NCBI RefSeq assembly: GCF_008704995.1
Contig: NZ_CP023747.1
Span: forward strand, 5,738,001-5,802,000
Reading direction: 5' to 3'
Length of the DNA stretch: 64,000 bases
From: Streptomyces nodosus
GTDB lineage: Bacteria > Actinomycetota > Actinomycetes > Streptomycetales > Streptomycetaceae
The notes beneath the pieces were generated by a model. The model made no database searches. It was not told the DNA's origin and saw only the letters and a program-made list of their open reading frames with translations. This document shows, in pieces, positions 26,586 to 35,982 of this stretch. Numbering within the stretch: position 1 is the stretch's first letter; each line of letters opens with the position of its first letter. Position numbers and translations under genes: made by a program.

Positions 26586-26850
26586 GGCGCAGGTCGTCCT
26601 GCTTTCAAACAAGAGGCATGGTACGGCCCGCCCTCTTCGGGGCCGTCGGCGGGCTTCCCCCGGGAACTCCGTCGGCCCCGGCACCCGGTTGCCTACCCCG
26701 GACGGCGCCCCCGCCCCCGCTCCGGTGCCTGTCGTTACCGGTCCGTCGACGAGGTGTGACATGCCTGCGGGCCGCCGCCCCCGGCGCGTCCAGCCCCCGC
26801 CACCGGCGCGCCCCTGCGGGGCGTACGCACCCGCACTCTATCGCGTACTC

Positions 26851-26864
26851 GTGACGACAGTCAC
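26851..26864. promoter_or_regulatory. GTGACGACAGTCAC operator candidate before the ECH gene
   Basis: GTGAC-gaca-GTCAC is an inverted repeat in the 347-base gap ahead of the enoyl-CoA hydratase gene. Its first 13 bases recur exactly at 33168-33180, before the acyl-CoA dehydrogenase gene of the same cluster. It may be the site of the PaaX-type regulator at 30158-31012 (inference). Confidence 0.55.
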
Positions 26865-26932
26865 AGATAGGTGATAACTTCAATCGCAGCGGCACCGCCG
26901 ACCGTCGCCCCCGTCCGAGGAGGCCGTACGTC

Positions 26933-27760
26933 ATGAGTCCCTTCACCGGATCCGCCGCCCGCACCTCCGAGTGGCGTCACCTCAGATGCGATCGCGCCGA
27001 CGGGATCGCGACGGTCACCCTGGCCCGCCCCGAGAAACTCAACGCGCTCACCTTCGGCGCCTACGCCGATCTGCGCGATCTGCTCGCCGAGCTGTCCCGG
27101 GAGAGAGCCGTACGGGCCCTGGTGCTGGGCGGCGAGGGCCGGGGCTTCTGCTCGGGCGGCGATGTCGACGAGATCATCGGCGCCACCCTCGCCATGGACA
27201 CCGCCCAGCTGCTCGACTTCAACCGGATGACCGGGCAGGTCGTACGGGCCCTGCGGGAGTGCCCCTTCCCGGTGATCGCCGCCGTGCACGGGGTGGCCGC
27301 GGGCGCGGGCGCGGTCCTCGCGCTGGCCGCGGACTTCCGGGTGGCGGACGCCTCGGCCCGCTTCGCCTTCCTGTTCACCCGGGTCGGCCTCTCCGGAGGC
27401 GACATGGGCGCTGCCTATCTGCTCCCCAGGGTCGTCGGGCTCGGCCATGCGACCAGGCTGCTGATGCTCGGCGAGCCGGTGCGCGCCCCCGAGGCCGAGC
27501 GGATCGGGCTGATCAGCGAGTCGGCCGAGGAGGGCCGGGTCGACGAGGCGGCCCGGGCGCTGGCCCGCCGGCTCGCCGACGGCCCGGCGCTCGCCCACGC
27601 CCAGACGAAGGCCCTGCTCACGGCCGAGCTGGACATGCCGCTCGCCGCCTCCGTCGAGCTGGACGCCTCGACCCAGGCGCTGCTGATGAACGGCGAGGAC
27701 TACGCGGAGTTCCACGCCGCCTTCACCGAGCGGCGGTCTCCGAAATGGCAGGGGAAGTAG
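26933..27760 (+). CDS. Enoyl-CoA hydratase/isomerase family protein
   Basis: A 275-residue crotonase-fold enzyme. The oxyanion-hole motif GRGFCSGGDVDE and the second one HGVAAGAGAVLALAADFRVA are present; the FTRVGLSGGDMGAAYLLPRVVG block is typical of the group. It would hydrate or hydrolyse a ring-derived CoA thioester. GAGGAGG precedes the ATG at 26933. The next gene, a bifunctional monooxygenase/reductase, begins three bases after its stop, so both are co-transcribed. Confidence 0.87.
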   Translation: MSPFTGSAARTSEWRHLRCDRADGIATVTLARPEKLNALTFGAYADLRDLLAELSRERAVRALVLGGEGRGFCSGGDVDEIIGATLAMDTAQLLDFNRMTGQVVRALRECPFPVIAAVHGVAAGAGAVLALAADFRVADASARFAFLFTRVGLSGGDMGAAYLLPRVVGLGHATRLLMLGEPVRAPEAERIGLISESAEEGRVDEAARALARRLADGPALAHAQTKALLTAELDMPLAASVELDASTQALLMNGEDYAEFHAAFTERRSPKWQGK

Positions 27761-27762
27761 CC

Positions 27763-30117
27763 ATGGAGGCCAAGGACCGGGCGTGGGTCCGGACTCCGCG
27801 GGTCGCCGTGATCGGCGGGGGCCCCGGCGGTCTGTACGCCGCCGCCCTCCTCAAGCGCCTCGACCCGTCCCGTGAGATCACCGTCTGGGAGCGCAACGCC
27901 CCCGACGACACCTTCGGCTTCGGGGTGGTGCTGTCCGACGAGACCCTCGGTGGGATCGCCCACGCCGACCCGGTCGTCCATGCGGCGCTCCAGGACGAGT
28001 TCGTGCGCTGGGACGACATCGACATCGTGCACCGGGGCGAGCGGCACACCTCCGGCGGCCATGGCTTCGCCGCGCTCGGCAGACGCCGGCTGCTGGCGGT
28101 CCTGCACGAGCGCTGCCGTTCGCTCGGCGTCGAGCTGCGCTTCGGCACCGAGGCCCCGCACCCGGACCGGCTCAGCCAGTCGTACGACCTGGTGATCGCC
28201 GCCGACGGGGTGCACAGCACCACCCGCGAGGCCGGTGCCGAGGTGTTCCGGCCCACGGTCCGGGAGCACCGCTGCCGTTACATCTGGCTCGCCGCCGACT
28301 TCGCCTTCGACGCCTTCCGCTTCGAGATCGCCGAGACCGAGTACGGCGTGATGCAACTGCACGGCTACCCGTACTCCCGCCCCTCGCCCGACCCCCTCCC
28401 CGCTTCGGTTCCCGCCGGGCCGTCCGGCCGACCCGGCGCCTCCACGGTGATCGTGGAGATGCGCGAGGAGGTCTGGCGGGCGGCCGGGTTCGCGGACATG
28501 GAGACCGCGGAAAGCGTCGAGCGATGCGCCAAGATCTTCACGGAGGCGCTCGGCGGGCGACCCCTGCGCTCCCGCAACTCCGCCTGGACCACCTTCCGCA
28601 CGGTCGTCAACGAACGCTGGTCGCACGGCAATCTGGTGCTGCTCGGCGACGCCGCGCACACCGCGCACTTCTCCATCGGCTCCGGCACCAAACTGGCCAT
28701 GGAGGACGCGCTGGCCCTGGCCGCCTGCTTGGAGGAGCACACCACACTGCCGGAGGCCCTGACCGCCTACGAGGAGGAGCGGCGCCCGGTCGTCGCCTCC
28801 ACCCAACGCGCGGCCCGGGCCAGCCTGGAGTGGTTCGAGAACCTCGGGCTCCATGTCGGCCGGCCCGCCCGGCAGTTCGCCTTCGACCTGCTCACCCGCA
28901 GCCGCCGGGTCACCCACGACAATCTTCGACTGCGTGACCCGCACTTCACCGAGGCCGTGGAGCGAGACTTCGGCTGCCCGCCCGGCACACCCCCGATGTT
29001 CACCCCCTTCCGGCTGCGCGGACTGACCCTGCGCAACCGGGTCGTGGTCTCCCCGATGGACATGTACTCGGCCGAGGACGGGGTCCCGGGCGACTTCCAC
29101 CTGGTCCACCTGGGCGCACGGGCGCTCGGCGGAGCCGGCCTGGTGATGACCGAGATGGTGTGTGTGAGCCCCGAGGGCCGGATCACTCCCGGCTGCGCCG
29201 GGCTCTGGACCGGCGATCAGACGCAGGCCTGGCGGCGGATCACCGACTTCGTGCACACCCGGGCACCGGGCGTCGCGATCGGCGTACAGCTCGGGCACAG
29301 CGGCCGCAAGGGCTCCACCCGACGGATGTGGGAGGGCATGGACGAGCCCCTGGAGGAGGGCAACTGGGGTCTTGTGGCCGCCTCCCCGATCCCGTACAGA
29401 CCCGGGAGTCAACAGCCCCGCGAGCTGTCCCGCGCCCAGCTGACCGATATCCGCGAACAGTTCATGGCCGCCGCCTGGCGCGCCGTACGCGGCGGCTTCG
29501 ATCTGCTCGAACTCCACTGCGCCCACGGCTATCTGCTCTCCGGCTTCCTCTCACCGCTCACCAACCGGCGGACCGACGCCTACGGCGGCACACTCGACAA
29601 CCGGCTGCGATACCCGCTGGAGGTCTTCGACGCCGTACGGTCGGTGTGGCCCGAGGAACGGCCCCTGACGGTAAGGATCTCCGCCACCGACTGGGCCGAG
29701 GGCGGCACCACCGCGGAGGACGCCGTGGAGATCGCCCGAGCCTTCGCCGCGCACGGCGCCGACGCCATCGATGTGTCCACCGGGCAGGTGGTGGCCGAGG
29801 AGCGGCCGGAGTTCGGGCGCTCCTACCAGACGCCCTACGCCGAGCGGATCCGGCAGGAGATCGGCATCCCGGTGATCGCGGTGGGCGCCATCTCGTCCTG
29901 GGACGACGTCAACTCGCTGATCCTGGCCGGGCGTGCGGATCTGTGCGCGCTGGCCCGGCCGCATCTCTACGACCCCCACTGGACGCTGCACGCGGCGGCC
30001 GAGCAGGGGTACACCGGGTCCGCGGCAGTGTGGCCGGAGCCCTACCGGGCGGGCAGCCGACGCCCCCCGACGGGCCGCACCGATGCCCCCAGACCCCGCC
30101 TCACCCTGGGCCGTTGA
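27763..30117 (+). CDS. Bifunctional 2-aminobenzoyl-CoA (or salicylyl-CoA) monooxygenase/reductase
   Basis: A 784-residue fusion. Residues 1-400 form a flavin monooxygenase: FAD motif IGGGPGGLYAAALL near 15, and GDAAHTAHFSIGSG near 295. Residues 410-775 form an old-yellow-enzyme domain: FTPFRLRGLTLRNRVVVSPM, then HCAHGYLLSGFLSP near 585 and NRRTDAYGG. The same fusion in Azoarcus evansii hydroxylates and then reduces 2-aminobenzoyl-CoA without oxygenolytic ring cleavage; similar proteins are often labelled salicylyl-CoA 5-hydroxylase. The absence of a gentisate dioxygenase and the presence of acyl-CoA dehydrogenase and hydratase genes favour the 2-aminobenzoyl-CoA role. GGGGAAG precedes the ATG. 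Confidence 0.88.
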   Translation: MEAKDRAWVRTPRVAVIGGGPGGLYAAALLKRLDPSREITVWERNAPDDTFGFGVVLSDETLGGIAHADPVVHAALQDEFVRWDDIDIVHRGERHTSGGHGFAALGRRRLLAVLHERCRSLGVELRFGTEAPHPDRLSQSYDLVIAADGVHSTTREAGAEVFRPTVREHRCRYIWLAADFAFDAFRFEIAETEYGVMQLHGYPYSRPSPDPLPASVPAGPSGRPGASTVIVEMREEVWRAAGFADMETAESVERCAKIFTEALGGRPLRSRNSAWTTFRTVVNERWSHGNLVLLGDAAHTAHFSIGSGTKLAMEDALALAACLEEHTTLPEALTAYEEERRPVVASTQRAARASLEWFENLGLHVGRPARQFAFDLLTRSRRVTHDNLRLRDPHFTEAVERDFGCPPGTPPMFTPFRLRGLTLRNRVVVSPMDMYSAEDGVPGDFHLVHLGARALGGAGLVMTEMVCVSPEGRITPGCAGLWTGDQTQAWRRITDFVHTRAPGVAIGVQLGHSGRKGSTRRMWEGMDEPLEEGNWGLVAASPIPYRPGSQQPRELSRAQLTDIREQFMAAAWRAVRGGFDLLELHCAHGYLLSGFLSPLTNRRTDAYGGTLDNRLRYPLEVFDAVRSVWPEERPLTVRISATDWAEGGTTAEDAVEIARAFAAHGADAIDVSTGQVVAEERPEFGRSYQTPYAERIRQEIGIPVIAVGAISSWDDVNSLILAGRADLCALARPHLYDPHWTLHAAAEQGYTGSAAVWPEPYRAGSRRPPTGRTDAPRPRLTLGR

Positions 30118-30157
30118 ACCGCGCCGTGCCGTCCGCCGGGCCCGCCCCACGAGGACG

Positions 30158-31012
30158 TCAGGGCTCGGCCGCGGTCTCCGGGGCAGGGGTCCGGCCCGGC
30201 TCGCCCTCCACAAAGACCGCCCCCGCGTCCCGCAACCGCTCGTGCAGCGCCCGGAAGACGGCGGCCGAGCGCACCCCCGGCCAGTCGGAGGGGAGCAGCT
30301 CGGCGGGCAACCCCGGGTCTGCGTAAGGAAGATGGCGCCAGGAGTCCAGGGCGAGCAGATAGTCGTGGTACGCCTCCTCCGGAGGGGTGTCCGCACGGGC
30401 CTCCCAGGCCCGCAGCACGGGTGCCTGACGATCCAGGAACTCCTCGTGCTGGGCCGCGATCGCCGCCAGGTCCCACCAGCGCGTCGCCGCCTCCGCGGTG
30501 GCCGCGAAACCGAGGTGCTCCCCCCGGAAGAAGTCCACATAGGGGTCCAGGCGCAGCCGGTGCAGGGTGTGCCGGGTCTCCTCGTACAGCCGTGCGGGGG
30601 CGATCCACACCCCGGGGGCCGCCGTGCCGAAGCCGAGACCCGCCAGCCGGGAGCGCAGCAGATGCCGCTTGTGCCGCTCCGACTCCGGCACCGAGAACAC
30701 CGCGAGCACCCAGCCCTCGTCCCCCGGCGGAGCCTTCGCGTACACCCGCAGATCGCCGTCGTCGAGCAGCTGCCGCGCGTCCGGCGACAGCGCATATCCG
30801 GCCGCGCCCTGCGCCGTGCGGGCCGGCAGCAGCAGACCGCGCCGCTTCAGCCGTGACACCGAGGAGCGCACCGAGGGCGCGTCCACGCCGACCGCGCCCA
30901 GCAGCCTGATCAGCTCGGCCACAGGCACCGGGCCTGGGGCGAAGCGGCCGTAGGCGCCGTAGAACGTGACGATGAGGGATCGGGGAACGGGCTGATCGGA
31001 CACGTCGATCAC
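30158..31012 (-). CDS. PaaX-family transcriptional regulator
   Basis: A 284-residue GntR-like winged-helix repressor. The N-terminal PaaX domain (residues 1-85; SLIVTFYGAYGRF, SSVSRLKRRGLLLP) binds DNA; the C-terminal PaaX_C part senses an aryl-CoA thioester (FSVPESERHKRHLLRSRLAGLGFG, then the EEFL segment). PaaX represses phenylacetate genes until phenylacetyl-CoA appears; here the likely ligand is 2-aminobenzoyl-CoA or a relative. It sits between the monooxygenase and CoA ligase genes. Start is GTG 31012; GTG 31003 has a better ribosome site (AGAGTG). Its target may be the 13-base motif found at 26851 and 33168. Confidence 0.87.
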   Translation of the reverse strand: MIDVSDQPVPRSLIVTFYGAYGRFAPGPVPVAELIRLLGAVGVDAPSVRSSVSRLKRRGLLLPARTAQGAAGYALSPDARQLLDDGDLRVYAKAPPGDEGWVLAVFSVPESERHKRHLLRSRLAGLGFGTAAPGVWIAPARLYEETRHTLHRLRLDPYVDFFRGEHLGFAATAEAATRWWDLAAIAAQHEEFLDRQAPVLRAWEARADTPPEEAYHDYLLALDSWRHLPYADPGLPAELLPSDWPGVRSAAVFRALHERLRDAGAVFVEGEPGRTPAPETAAEP

Positions 31013-31027
31013 TCTAATTCGTCCGCG

Positions 31028-33115
31028 TCAATCATGATCACTTTCTGCGGATACGGAGTCGACTTCGAGACAGAGGCCCGTGCCGTCGTCCGGGTGTCCG
31101 TCCCCGGCGTGGTGCGTACGCAGCCGGAAGCGCTGGAGCTTGCCGGTCGCCGTGCGCGGCAGCGCGTCCACGAAGACGAACTCGCGCGGGCACTTGAACG
31201 GCACCAACTCGGACGTCAGAAACGCCCGCAGGGCCTCCGGATCCCGGGGCGCGCCCGCCCTGAGGACCGTGTACGCCACCGCGATCTGTCCGCGCGCCTC
31301 GTCGGGCCGCCCCACCACCGCCGTCTCCAGCACATCGGGATGGCGCAGCAGGGCGTCCTCGACCTCGGGCCCGGCGATGTTGTACCCGGCCGAGACGATC
31401 ATGTCGTCGGCGCGAGCGACAAAGCGGAACCAGCCGTCGGGCTCGCGGACATAGGTGTCGCCGGTGATGTTCCAGCCGTCCCGGACGTACTCCCGCTGCC
31501 GGGGGTCGGCGAGATAGCGGCAGCCCACCGGTCCGCGCACCGCGAGCAGTCCGGGCTCGCCGTCGGGCAGGGGTGTGCCGTCGGCGTCCTGCACACGCGC
31601 CTGCCACCCCGGTACCGGAACACCCGTGGTCCCGGGGCGGATCCGGTCGTCCGCGGCGGAGATGAAGATGTGCAGCAGCTCGGTGGCGCCGATGCCGTTG
31701 ATGATGCGCAGCCCGGTGCGCCGGTGCCAGGCCCGCCAGGTCGCGGCGGACAGGTTCTCGCCGGCCGACACACAGCGCCGCAGCGAGGTGATGTCGTACC
31801 CGTCGAGTTCGTTCAGCATCGTGCGATAGGCGGTGGGCGCGGTGAACAGCACGGAGACCCGGTGCTCGGCGATCGCCGGCAACAGCTGCCTGGGCCCCGC
31901 CTGTTCGAGCAGCAGAGCGCTGGCGCCGGCCCGCAACGGGAAGACGACCAGGCCGCCGAGACCGAAGGTGAAGCCGAGCGGGGGACTGCCCGCGAAGACG
32001 TCGTCGGGGCGCGGTTCCAGAACGTGCCGGGAGAAGGTGTCCGCGACGGCGAGCAGATCGCGGTGGAAGTGGACACACCCCTTGGGGCGGCCCGTGGTGC
32101 CCGAGGTGAACGCGATCAGCGCCACATCGTCGGCCGCCGTGTCCACGGCCGGGTACGGCTCCTCGGGCGTCGGCAGGTGCAGCAGATCGCCGGGGGAGTC
32201 GCCGCCGTAGGGGGTGACGCGCAATCCGGGTACGCCGGCCCCCGCCAGGTCGTCGACCGCGCGGGCGTCGCAGAGGGCGTGACCCACCCGGGCGATCTCG
32301 CAGATGGTGCGCAGCTCGTGCGGGCGCTGCTGGGCCAGCACGGTGACAGCCACCGCACCCGCCTTCAGCACCGCGAGCCAGCAGGCGGCCAGCCAGGGGG
32401 TGGTGGGGCCGCGCAGCAGGACACGGTTTCCGGGGACGACGCCCAGATGCGAGGTGAGGGCGTGCGCGATCCGGTCCACCTGGGTGCGGAGCCGCCCATA
32501 GGTCCAGGTGCCGCCGTCCGGCGTACGGAAAGCGGGACGCTCGGGGGCGGTGCGGGCGAGTAATTCGACGGCGGCGTTGAGCCGTTCGGGGTAGCGCAAC
32601 TCGGGCAGCCCGAAGAGGAGCTCGGGCCACTGCTCGCGGGGCGGGAGATGGTCGCGGGCGAAGGTGTCCTGGTGGGCGGTGCGGGTGGGCTCGTCGGCGG
32701 GCGGAGGGGGTGTCGCCGTATCGGCGGGCCGCTGTCCGTCGGCCGTGCCGGCGGGCTGTCGTCCTTCCGCCGTGCCGGCGGGCCGTTGTTCTTCTGCCGT
32801 GCTGACGGGTTGTTGTTCGTCCGCTGTGTCGGCGGGCTGTGGTCCTTCCGCCGTGCTGGCGGGCTGTGGTCCTTCCGCCGTGCCGGCGGGCTGTTGTTCC
32901 TCCGCTGTGCCGGCGGGCTGTCGTCCTTCCGCCGTGCTGGCGTGCCGGGGCCCGTCTGCCGCTCCGGACCGTGGAGGCGCCGGTGCTGCGCCGGGCCGTC
33001 GGGGCGCCGGTGCCGGGTCGGCCGTGGGAGGAGTGGGTGCCGCCCCGGCCGGGGGCGACGGGTCGGCGCTCGCGCGTGCGGCGTCCGTGGCGCCGGTGGC
33101 GTCCCTCGGGTCCAT
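31028..33115 (-). CDS. Benzoate/2-aminobenzoate-CoA ligase with N-terminal repeat extension
   Basis: A 695-residue acyl-AMP-forming CoA ligase. The usual enzyme begins near residue 148 (TFARDHLPPREQWPELL, typical of aryl-CoA ligases). AMP-binding motif TSGTTGRPKG is near 340 and the catalytic lysine in RTATGKLQ near 657. It would activate 2-aminobenzoate with ATP and CoA as the first step of the cluster. Ahead of the enzyme is a 147-residue Pro/Ala/Gln-rich extension with eight 9-residue repeats (consensus TAEGRQPAG). No start codon is available close to the conserved domain, so the ATG at 33115, with AAGGGGG upstream, is needed. This extension is odd for the family. Confidence 0.87.
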   Translation of the reverse strand: MDPRDATGATDAARASADPSPPAGAAPTPPTADPAPAPRRPGAAPAPPRSGAADGPRHASTAEGRQPAGTAEEQQPAGTAEGPQPASTAEGPQPADTADEQQPVSTAEEQRPAGTAEGRQPAGTADGQRPADTATPPPPADEPTRTAHQDTFARDHLPPREQWPELLFGLPELRYPERLNAAVELLARTAPERPAFRTPDGGTWTYGRLRTQVDRIAHALTSHLGVVPGNRVLLRGPTTPWLAACWLAVLKAGAVAVTVLAQQRPHELRTICEIARVGHALCDARAVDDLAGAGVPGLRVTPYGGDSPGDLLHLPTPEEPYPAVDTAADDVALIAFTSGTTGRPKGCVHFHRDLLAVADTFSRHVLEPRPDDVFAGSPPLGFTFGLGGLVVFPLRAGASALLLEQAGPRQLLPAIAEHRVSVLFTAPTAYRTMLNELDGYDITSLRRCVSAGENLSAATWRAWHRRTGLRIINGIGATELLHIFISAADDRIRPGTTGVPVPGWQARVQDADGTPLPDGEPGLLAVRGPVGCRYLADPRQREYVRDGWNITGDTYVREPDGWFRFVARADDMIVSAGYNIAGPEVEDALLRHPDVLETAVVGRPDEARGQIAVAYTVLRAGAPRDPEALRAFLTSELVPFKCPREFVFVDALPRTATGKLQRFRLRTHHAGDGHPDDGTGLCLEVDSVSAESDHD
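32720..32935 (-). repeat. Eight 27-base coding repeats in the CoA ligase
   Basis: Eight consecutive copies of a 27-base unit encode TAEGRQPAG-type nonapeptides (variants TAEEQQPAG, TAEGPQPAS, TADEQQPVS, TADGQRPAD). The frame is kept throughout. The spread of variants argues for some age, and the unit length for growth by slippage or unequal crossover. Confidence 0.85.
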
Positions 33116-33167
33116 GGCGGTTCGCCCCCTTGTCGTGGTGGGCTCGCGCATCGAGCGTATCGTCTTG

Positions 33168-33180
33168 GTGACGACAGTCA
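33168..33180. promoter_or_regulatory. Second copy of the GTGACGACAGTCA motif
   Basis: An exact 13-base match to the site at 26851-26863. It lies in the 165-base divergent gap between the CoA ligase (start 33115) and acyl-CoA dehydrogenase (start 33281) genes, a fitting place for a common operator. Confidence 0.55.
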
Positions 33181-33280
33181 ATGCTCCGCGATACGGTCGA
33201 GTGAAGGGCTCGTCCGGCCCGGGTTCGCCGGGTGCGTTCCGGGGATCCCCGGGGACGTCGTCAGGGAGAGAGGACCGGCA

Positions 33281-34408
33281 ATGACCGCATTCTCGCTCGA
33301 TCCCGCACATATCGCCTGGTGTGCGGAGCTGCGCAGGGCCGCCGAGCAGCGCCTGCACCCGCTCGCGGAGAAGGGCGAACCGGGCCGTGTCAACCGCGCA
33401 CTGGTCGTCGAACTCGGCCGACTCGGACTCCTCGACCGCCTGTTCACCTCCGGCGCCCTCGATCTCTGCCTGATGCGGGAGTCCCTGGCCTACGCCTGCA
33501 CCGAGGCGGAGACGGCGCTCGCCCTGCAAGGTCTCGGCGCCCATCCGGTGCACGCCCACGGCACCGAGGCCCAGCGCGCCCGCTGGCTCCCCGGTGTCCG
33601 CGCCGGCACCACGGTGGCGGCCTTCGCCCTGACCGAGCCGGACGCGGGCTCGGACGCGGCGGCGCTGTCGCTCACGGCGACCCCGGATTCCCCGTCCGGC
33701 TGGCGGCTCACCGGTGAGAAATGCTGGATCTCCAACGCCCCCGAGGCCGACTTCTACACCGTCTTCGCCCGCACCGCCCCCGAGGCCGGCCCCCGTGGCG
33801 TGACCGCTTTCCTCGTCCCCGCCGACCGCCCCGGGCTGTCCGGAGCCCCGCTCGAGATGCTCTCCGCGCACCCCATCGGCAGGCTGGACCTCGACGCGGT
33901 GCCGGTGACCGAGGACGACGTCCTCGGGGAGCCCGACCGCGGCTTCCGGGTCGCCATGGGCACCCTCAACCGCTTCCGGCCCAGCGTCGGCGCCTTCGCG
34001 GTCGGCATGGCGCAGGCGGCCCTGGACGCGACCCTCGCCCATACGGCCCGACGGGACGCCTTCGGCGGCAAGTTGAAGGACCTCCAGGCCGTCTCCCACC
34101 AGGTCGCGGAGATGGCCCTGCGCACCGAGGCCGCCCGCCTCCTGGTCCATGCGGCGGCGACGGCGTACGACGAGGGCGCCCCCGATGTGCCGCTGCGGGC
34201 CGCCATGGCGAAACTGCTCGCCACCGAGACCGCGCAGTATGTCGTCGACACGGCCGTCCAGTTGCACGGCGCCCGCGCCCTGCGCCGCGGCCACCTCCTC
34301 GAACACCTCTACCGAGAGGTGCGCGCGCCCCGGATCTACGAGGGCGCCAGCGAGGTCCAGCGCGGCATCATCGCCAAGGAGTTGTACGCCACCGTGGAGG
34401 CACCGTGA
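33281..34408 (+). CDS. Acyl-CoA dehydrogenase family protein
   Basis: A 375-residue flavoprotein dehydrogenase. Motifs include ALTEPDAGSDAA and KCWISNAPEADFY (FAD site), and the catalytic base region RIYEGASEVQRGIIAKEL near the C-terminus. It likely oxidises a cyclic or ring-opened acyl-CoA made by the monooxygenase/reductase. GAGAGAGGA precedes the ATG at 33281. Its stop overlaps the next gene's GTG start (GTGA), so it is coupled to a RidA protein. It is divergent from the CoA ligase. Confidence 0.87.
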   Translation: MTAFSLDPAHIAWCAELRRAAEQRLHPLAEKGEPGRVNRALVVELGRLGLLDRLFTSGALDLCLMRESLAYACTEAETALALQGLGAHPVHAHGTEAQRARWLPGVRAGTTVAAFALTEPDAGSDAAALSLTATPDSPSGWRLTGEKCWISNAPEADFYTVFARTAPEAGPRGVTAFLVPADRPGLSGAPLEMLSAHPIGRLDLDAVPVTEDDVLGEPDRGFRVAMGTLNRFRPSVGAFAVGMAQAALDATLAHTARRDAFGGKLKDLQAVSHQVAEMALRTEAARLLVHAAATAYDEGAPDVPLRAAMAKLLATETAQYVVDTAVQLHGARALRRGHLLEHLYREVRAPRIYEGASEVQRGIIAKELYATVEAP

Positions 34409-34827
34409 CCACCGAGCGCACCGACCCGCCCGCCCTCGCACGCGTCAACCCGCCGGCCCTCTCCCCGCCCACCGGTTTCTCGCACGCCGTGGTCGCCACC
34501 GGGTCACGGCTGCTGTTCCTGGCCGGCCAGACCGCCCTCGACCCGGAGGGAAAGGTGACCGGCGACTCCCTTCCCGCCCAGTTCGAAAGGGCGCTCGGCA
34601 ATCTGCTCACCGCCCTGCGGGCCGCCGGCGGCACCCCCGCCGACCTCGCCCGGGTCACCGTCTACGCCACCGATGTGGCCGACTACCGCACCCACGCACC
34701 CCAACTCGGCCGCATCTGGCGCAGGCTGGCCGGCCGCGACTACCCCGCGATGGCCGTCGTAGGCATCACCCGGCTCTGGGACGAGCAGGCCCTCGTGGAA
34801 CTGGACGGCTTCGCCGTGCTGCCCTGA
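34405..34827 (+). CDS. RidA-family enamine/imine deaminase
   Basis: A 140-residue protein of the RidA/YjgF family, which hydrolyses reactive enamines and imines to ketones and ammonia as a trimer. Family marks: FSHAVVATGSRLLFLAGQTALDP, the QFERALGNLLTALRAAGG helix, RVTVYATDVADY and GITRLWDEQALVELDG. The canonical arginine that binds the carboxylate is not at its usual place in the last block, so it may be a RidA subgroup rather than RidA itself. Being coupled to the acyl-CoA dehydrogenase gene, it could deaminate the enamine intermediate of 2-aminobenzoyl-CoA breakdown. Confidence 0.83.
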   Translation: MTTERTDPPALARVNPPALSPPTGFSHAVVATGSRLLFLAGQTALDPEGKVTGDSLPAQFERALGNLLTALRAAGGTPADLARVTVYATDVADYRTHAPQLGRIWRRLAGRDYPAMAVVGITRLWDEQALVELDGFAVLP

Positions 34828-34867
34828 GGGCTGCCCCGTACCGCTGAACGGGGGCCGGGGACCGGAG

Positions 34868-35374
34868 TCAGTCGAAGAGGGCGACGAGTCCGTTCACCCA
34901 GATCGAGAGGAACACAAGGATCGCCACTAGGCATCCAGCCTTTGTCAGGGAGTCGGCGAAGGCGCCTTTCCCGCTGGCTGCCTCCTCGCCGGACGGCACC
35001 GTGTCCCAGTCGACGGGGCGTCCCACGGCCTCGGAGCAGGCTGCTCGTACTGCCGCCAGTTGCTCTCCGGCGAAGGCCGTCCGGGCAAGCGACTCCGGTC
35101 CCCGCCAGGCAAGTGCCCGCATGCGCTGCGGAGCTGTGTGGTACCTCGCCTCGAAGGCGGCGGTCTCAGCCGCGTCCCGGTCCTGTTCGAGGTACATCCA
35201 GCGGCCCGCCTCCGCGGGCTCTCCGTACAGGCGGTACACCTCGGCCAGGCGCCGGCGAAGCGTCAGGTCGTCCGGAAAGGACGACACCAGCCCGCGCAGG
35301 CGCTGGCGCGCGACGGGGACCCGGCCGGCGGCCAGGTCCGCATCGACTCGGGCAAGGGTGTCTCTCGGAGGCAT
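34868..35374 (-). CDS. DUF6584-like protein with C-terminal membrane anchor
   Basis: A 168-residue protein. Residues 1-60 look like a TPR-like helical pair (TLARVDADLAAGRVPVARQR, RRRLAEVYRLYGEPAEAGRW), a block I recall from the DUF6584 group; the function is not known. A single hydrophobic helix near the C-terminus (GCLVAILVFLSIWVNGLVAL) would anchor it to the membrane. The ATG at 35374 starts the conserved region but has no clear ribosome site; GTG 35392 is an alternative with GGTGG ahead. It converges on the RidA gene. Confidence 0.65.
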   Translation of the reverse strand: MPPRDTLARVDADLAAGRVPVARQRLRGLVSSFPDDLTLRRRLAEVYRLYGEPAEAGRWMYLEQDRDAAETAAFEARYHTAPQRMRALAWRGPESLARTAFAGEQLAAVRAACSEAVGRPVDWDTVPSGEEAASGKGAFADSLTKAGCLVAILVFLSIWVNGLVALFD

Positions 35375-35400
35375 GAACGCATGATCGGGCACCGCAATGA

Positions 35401-35982
<582 letters not shown>

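Noticed and set aside
30158-34827. Salicylate-gentisate pathway (SdgABCD type)
   Set aside because: No gentisate dioxygenase or salicylyl-AMP transferase is present, and the fused old-yellow-enzyme domain plus acyl-CoA dehydrogenase fit the 2-aminobenzoyl-CoA route better.
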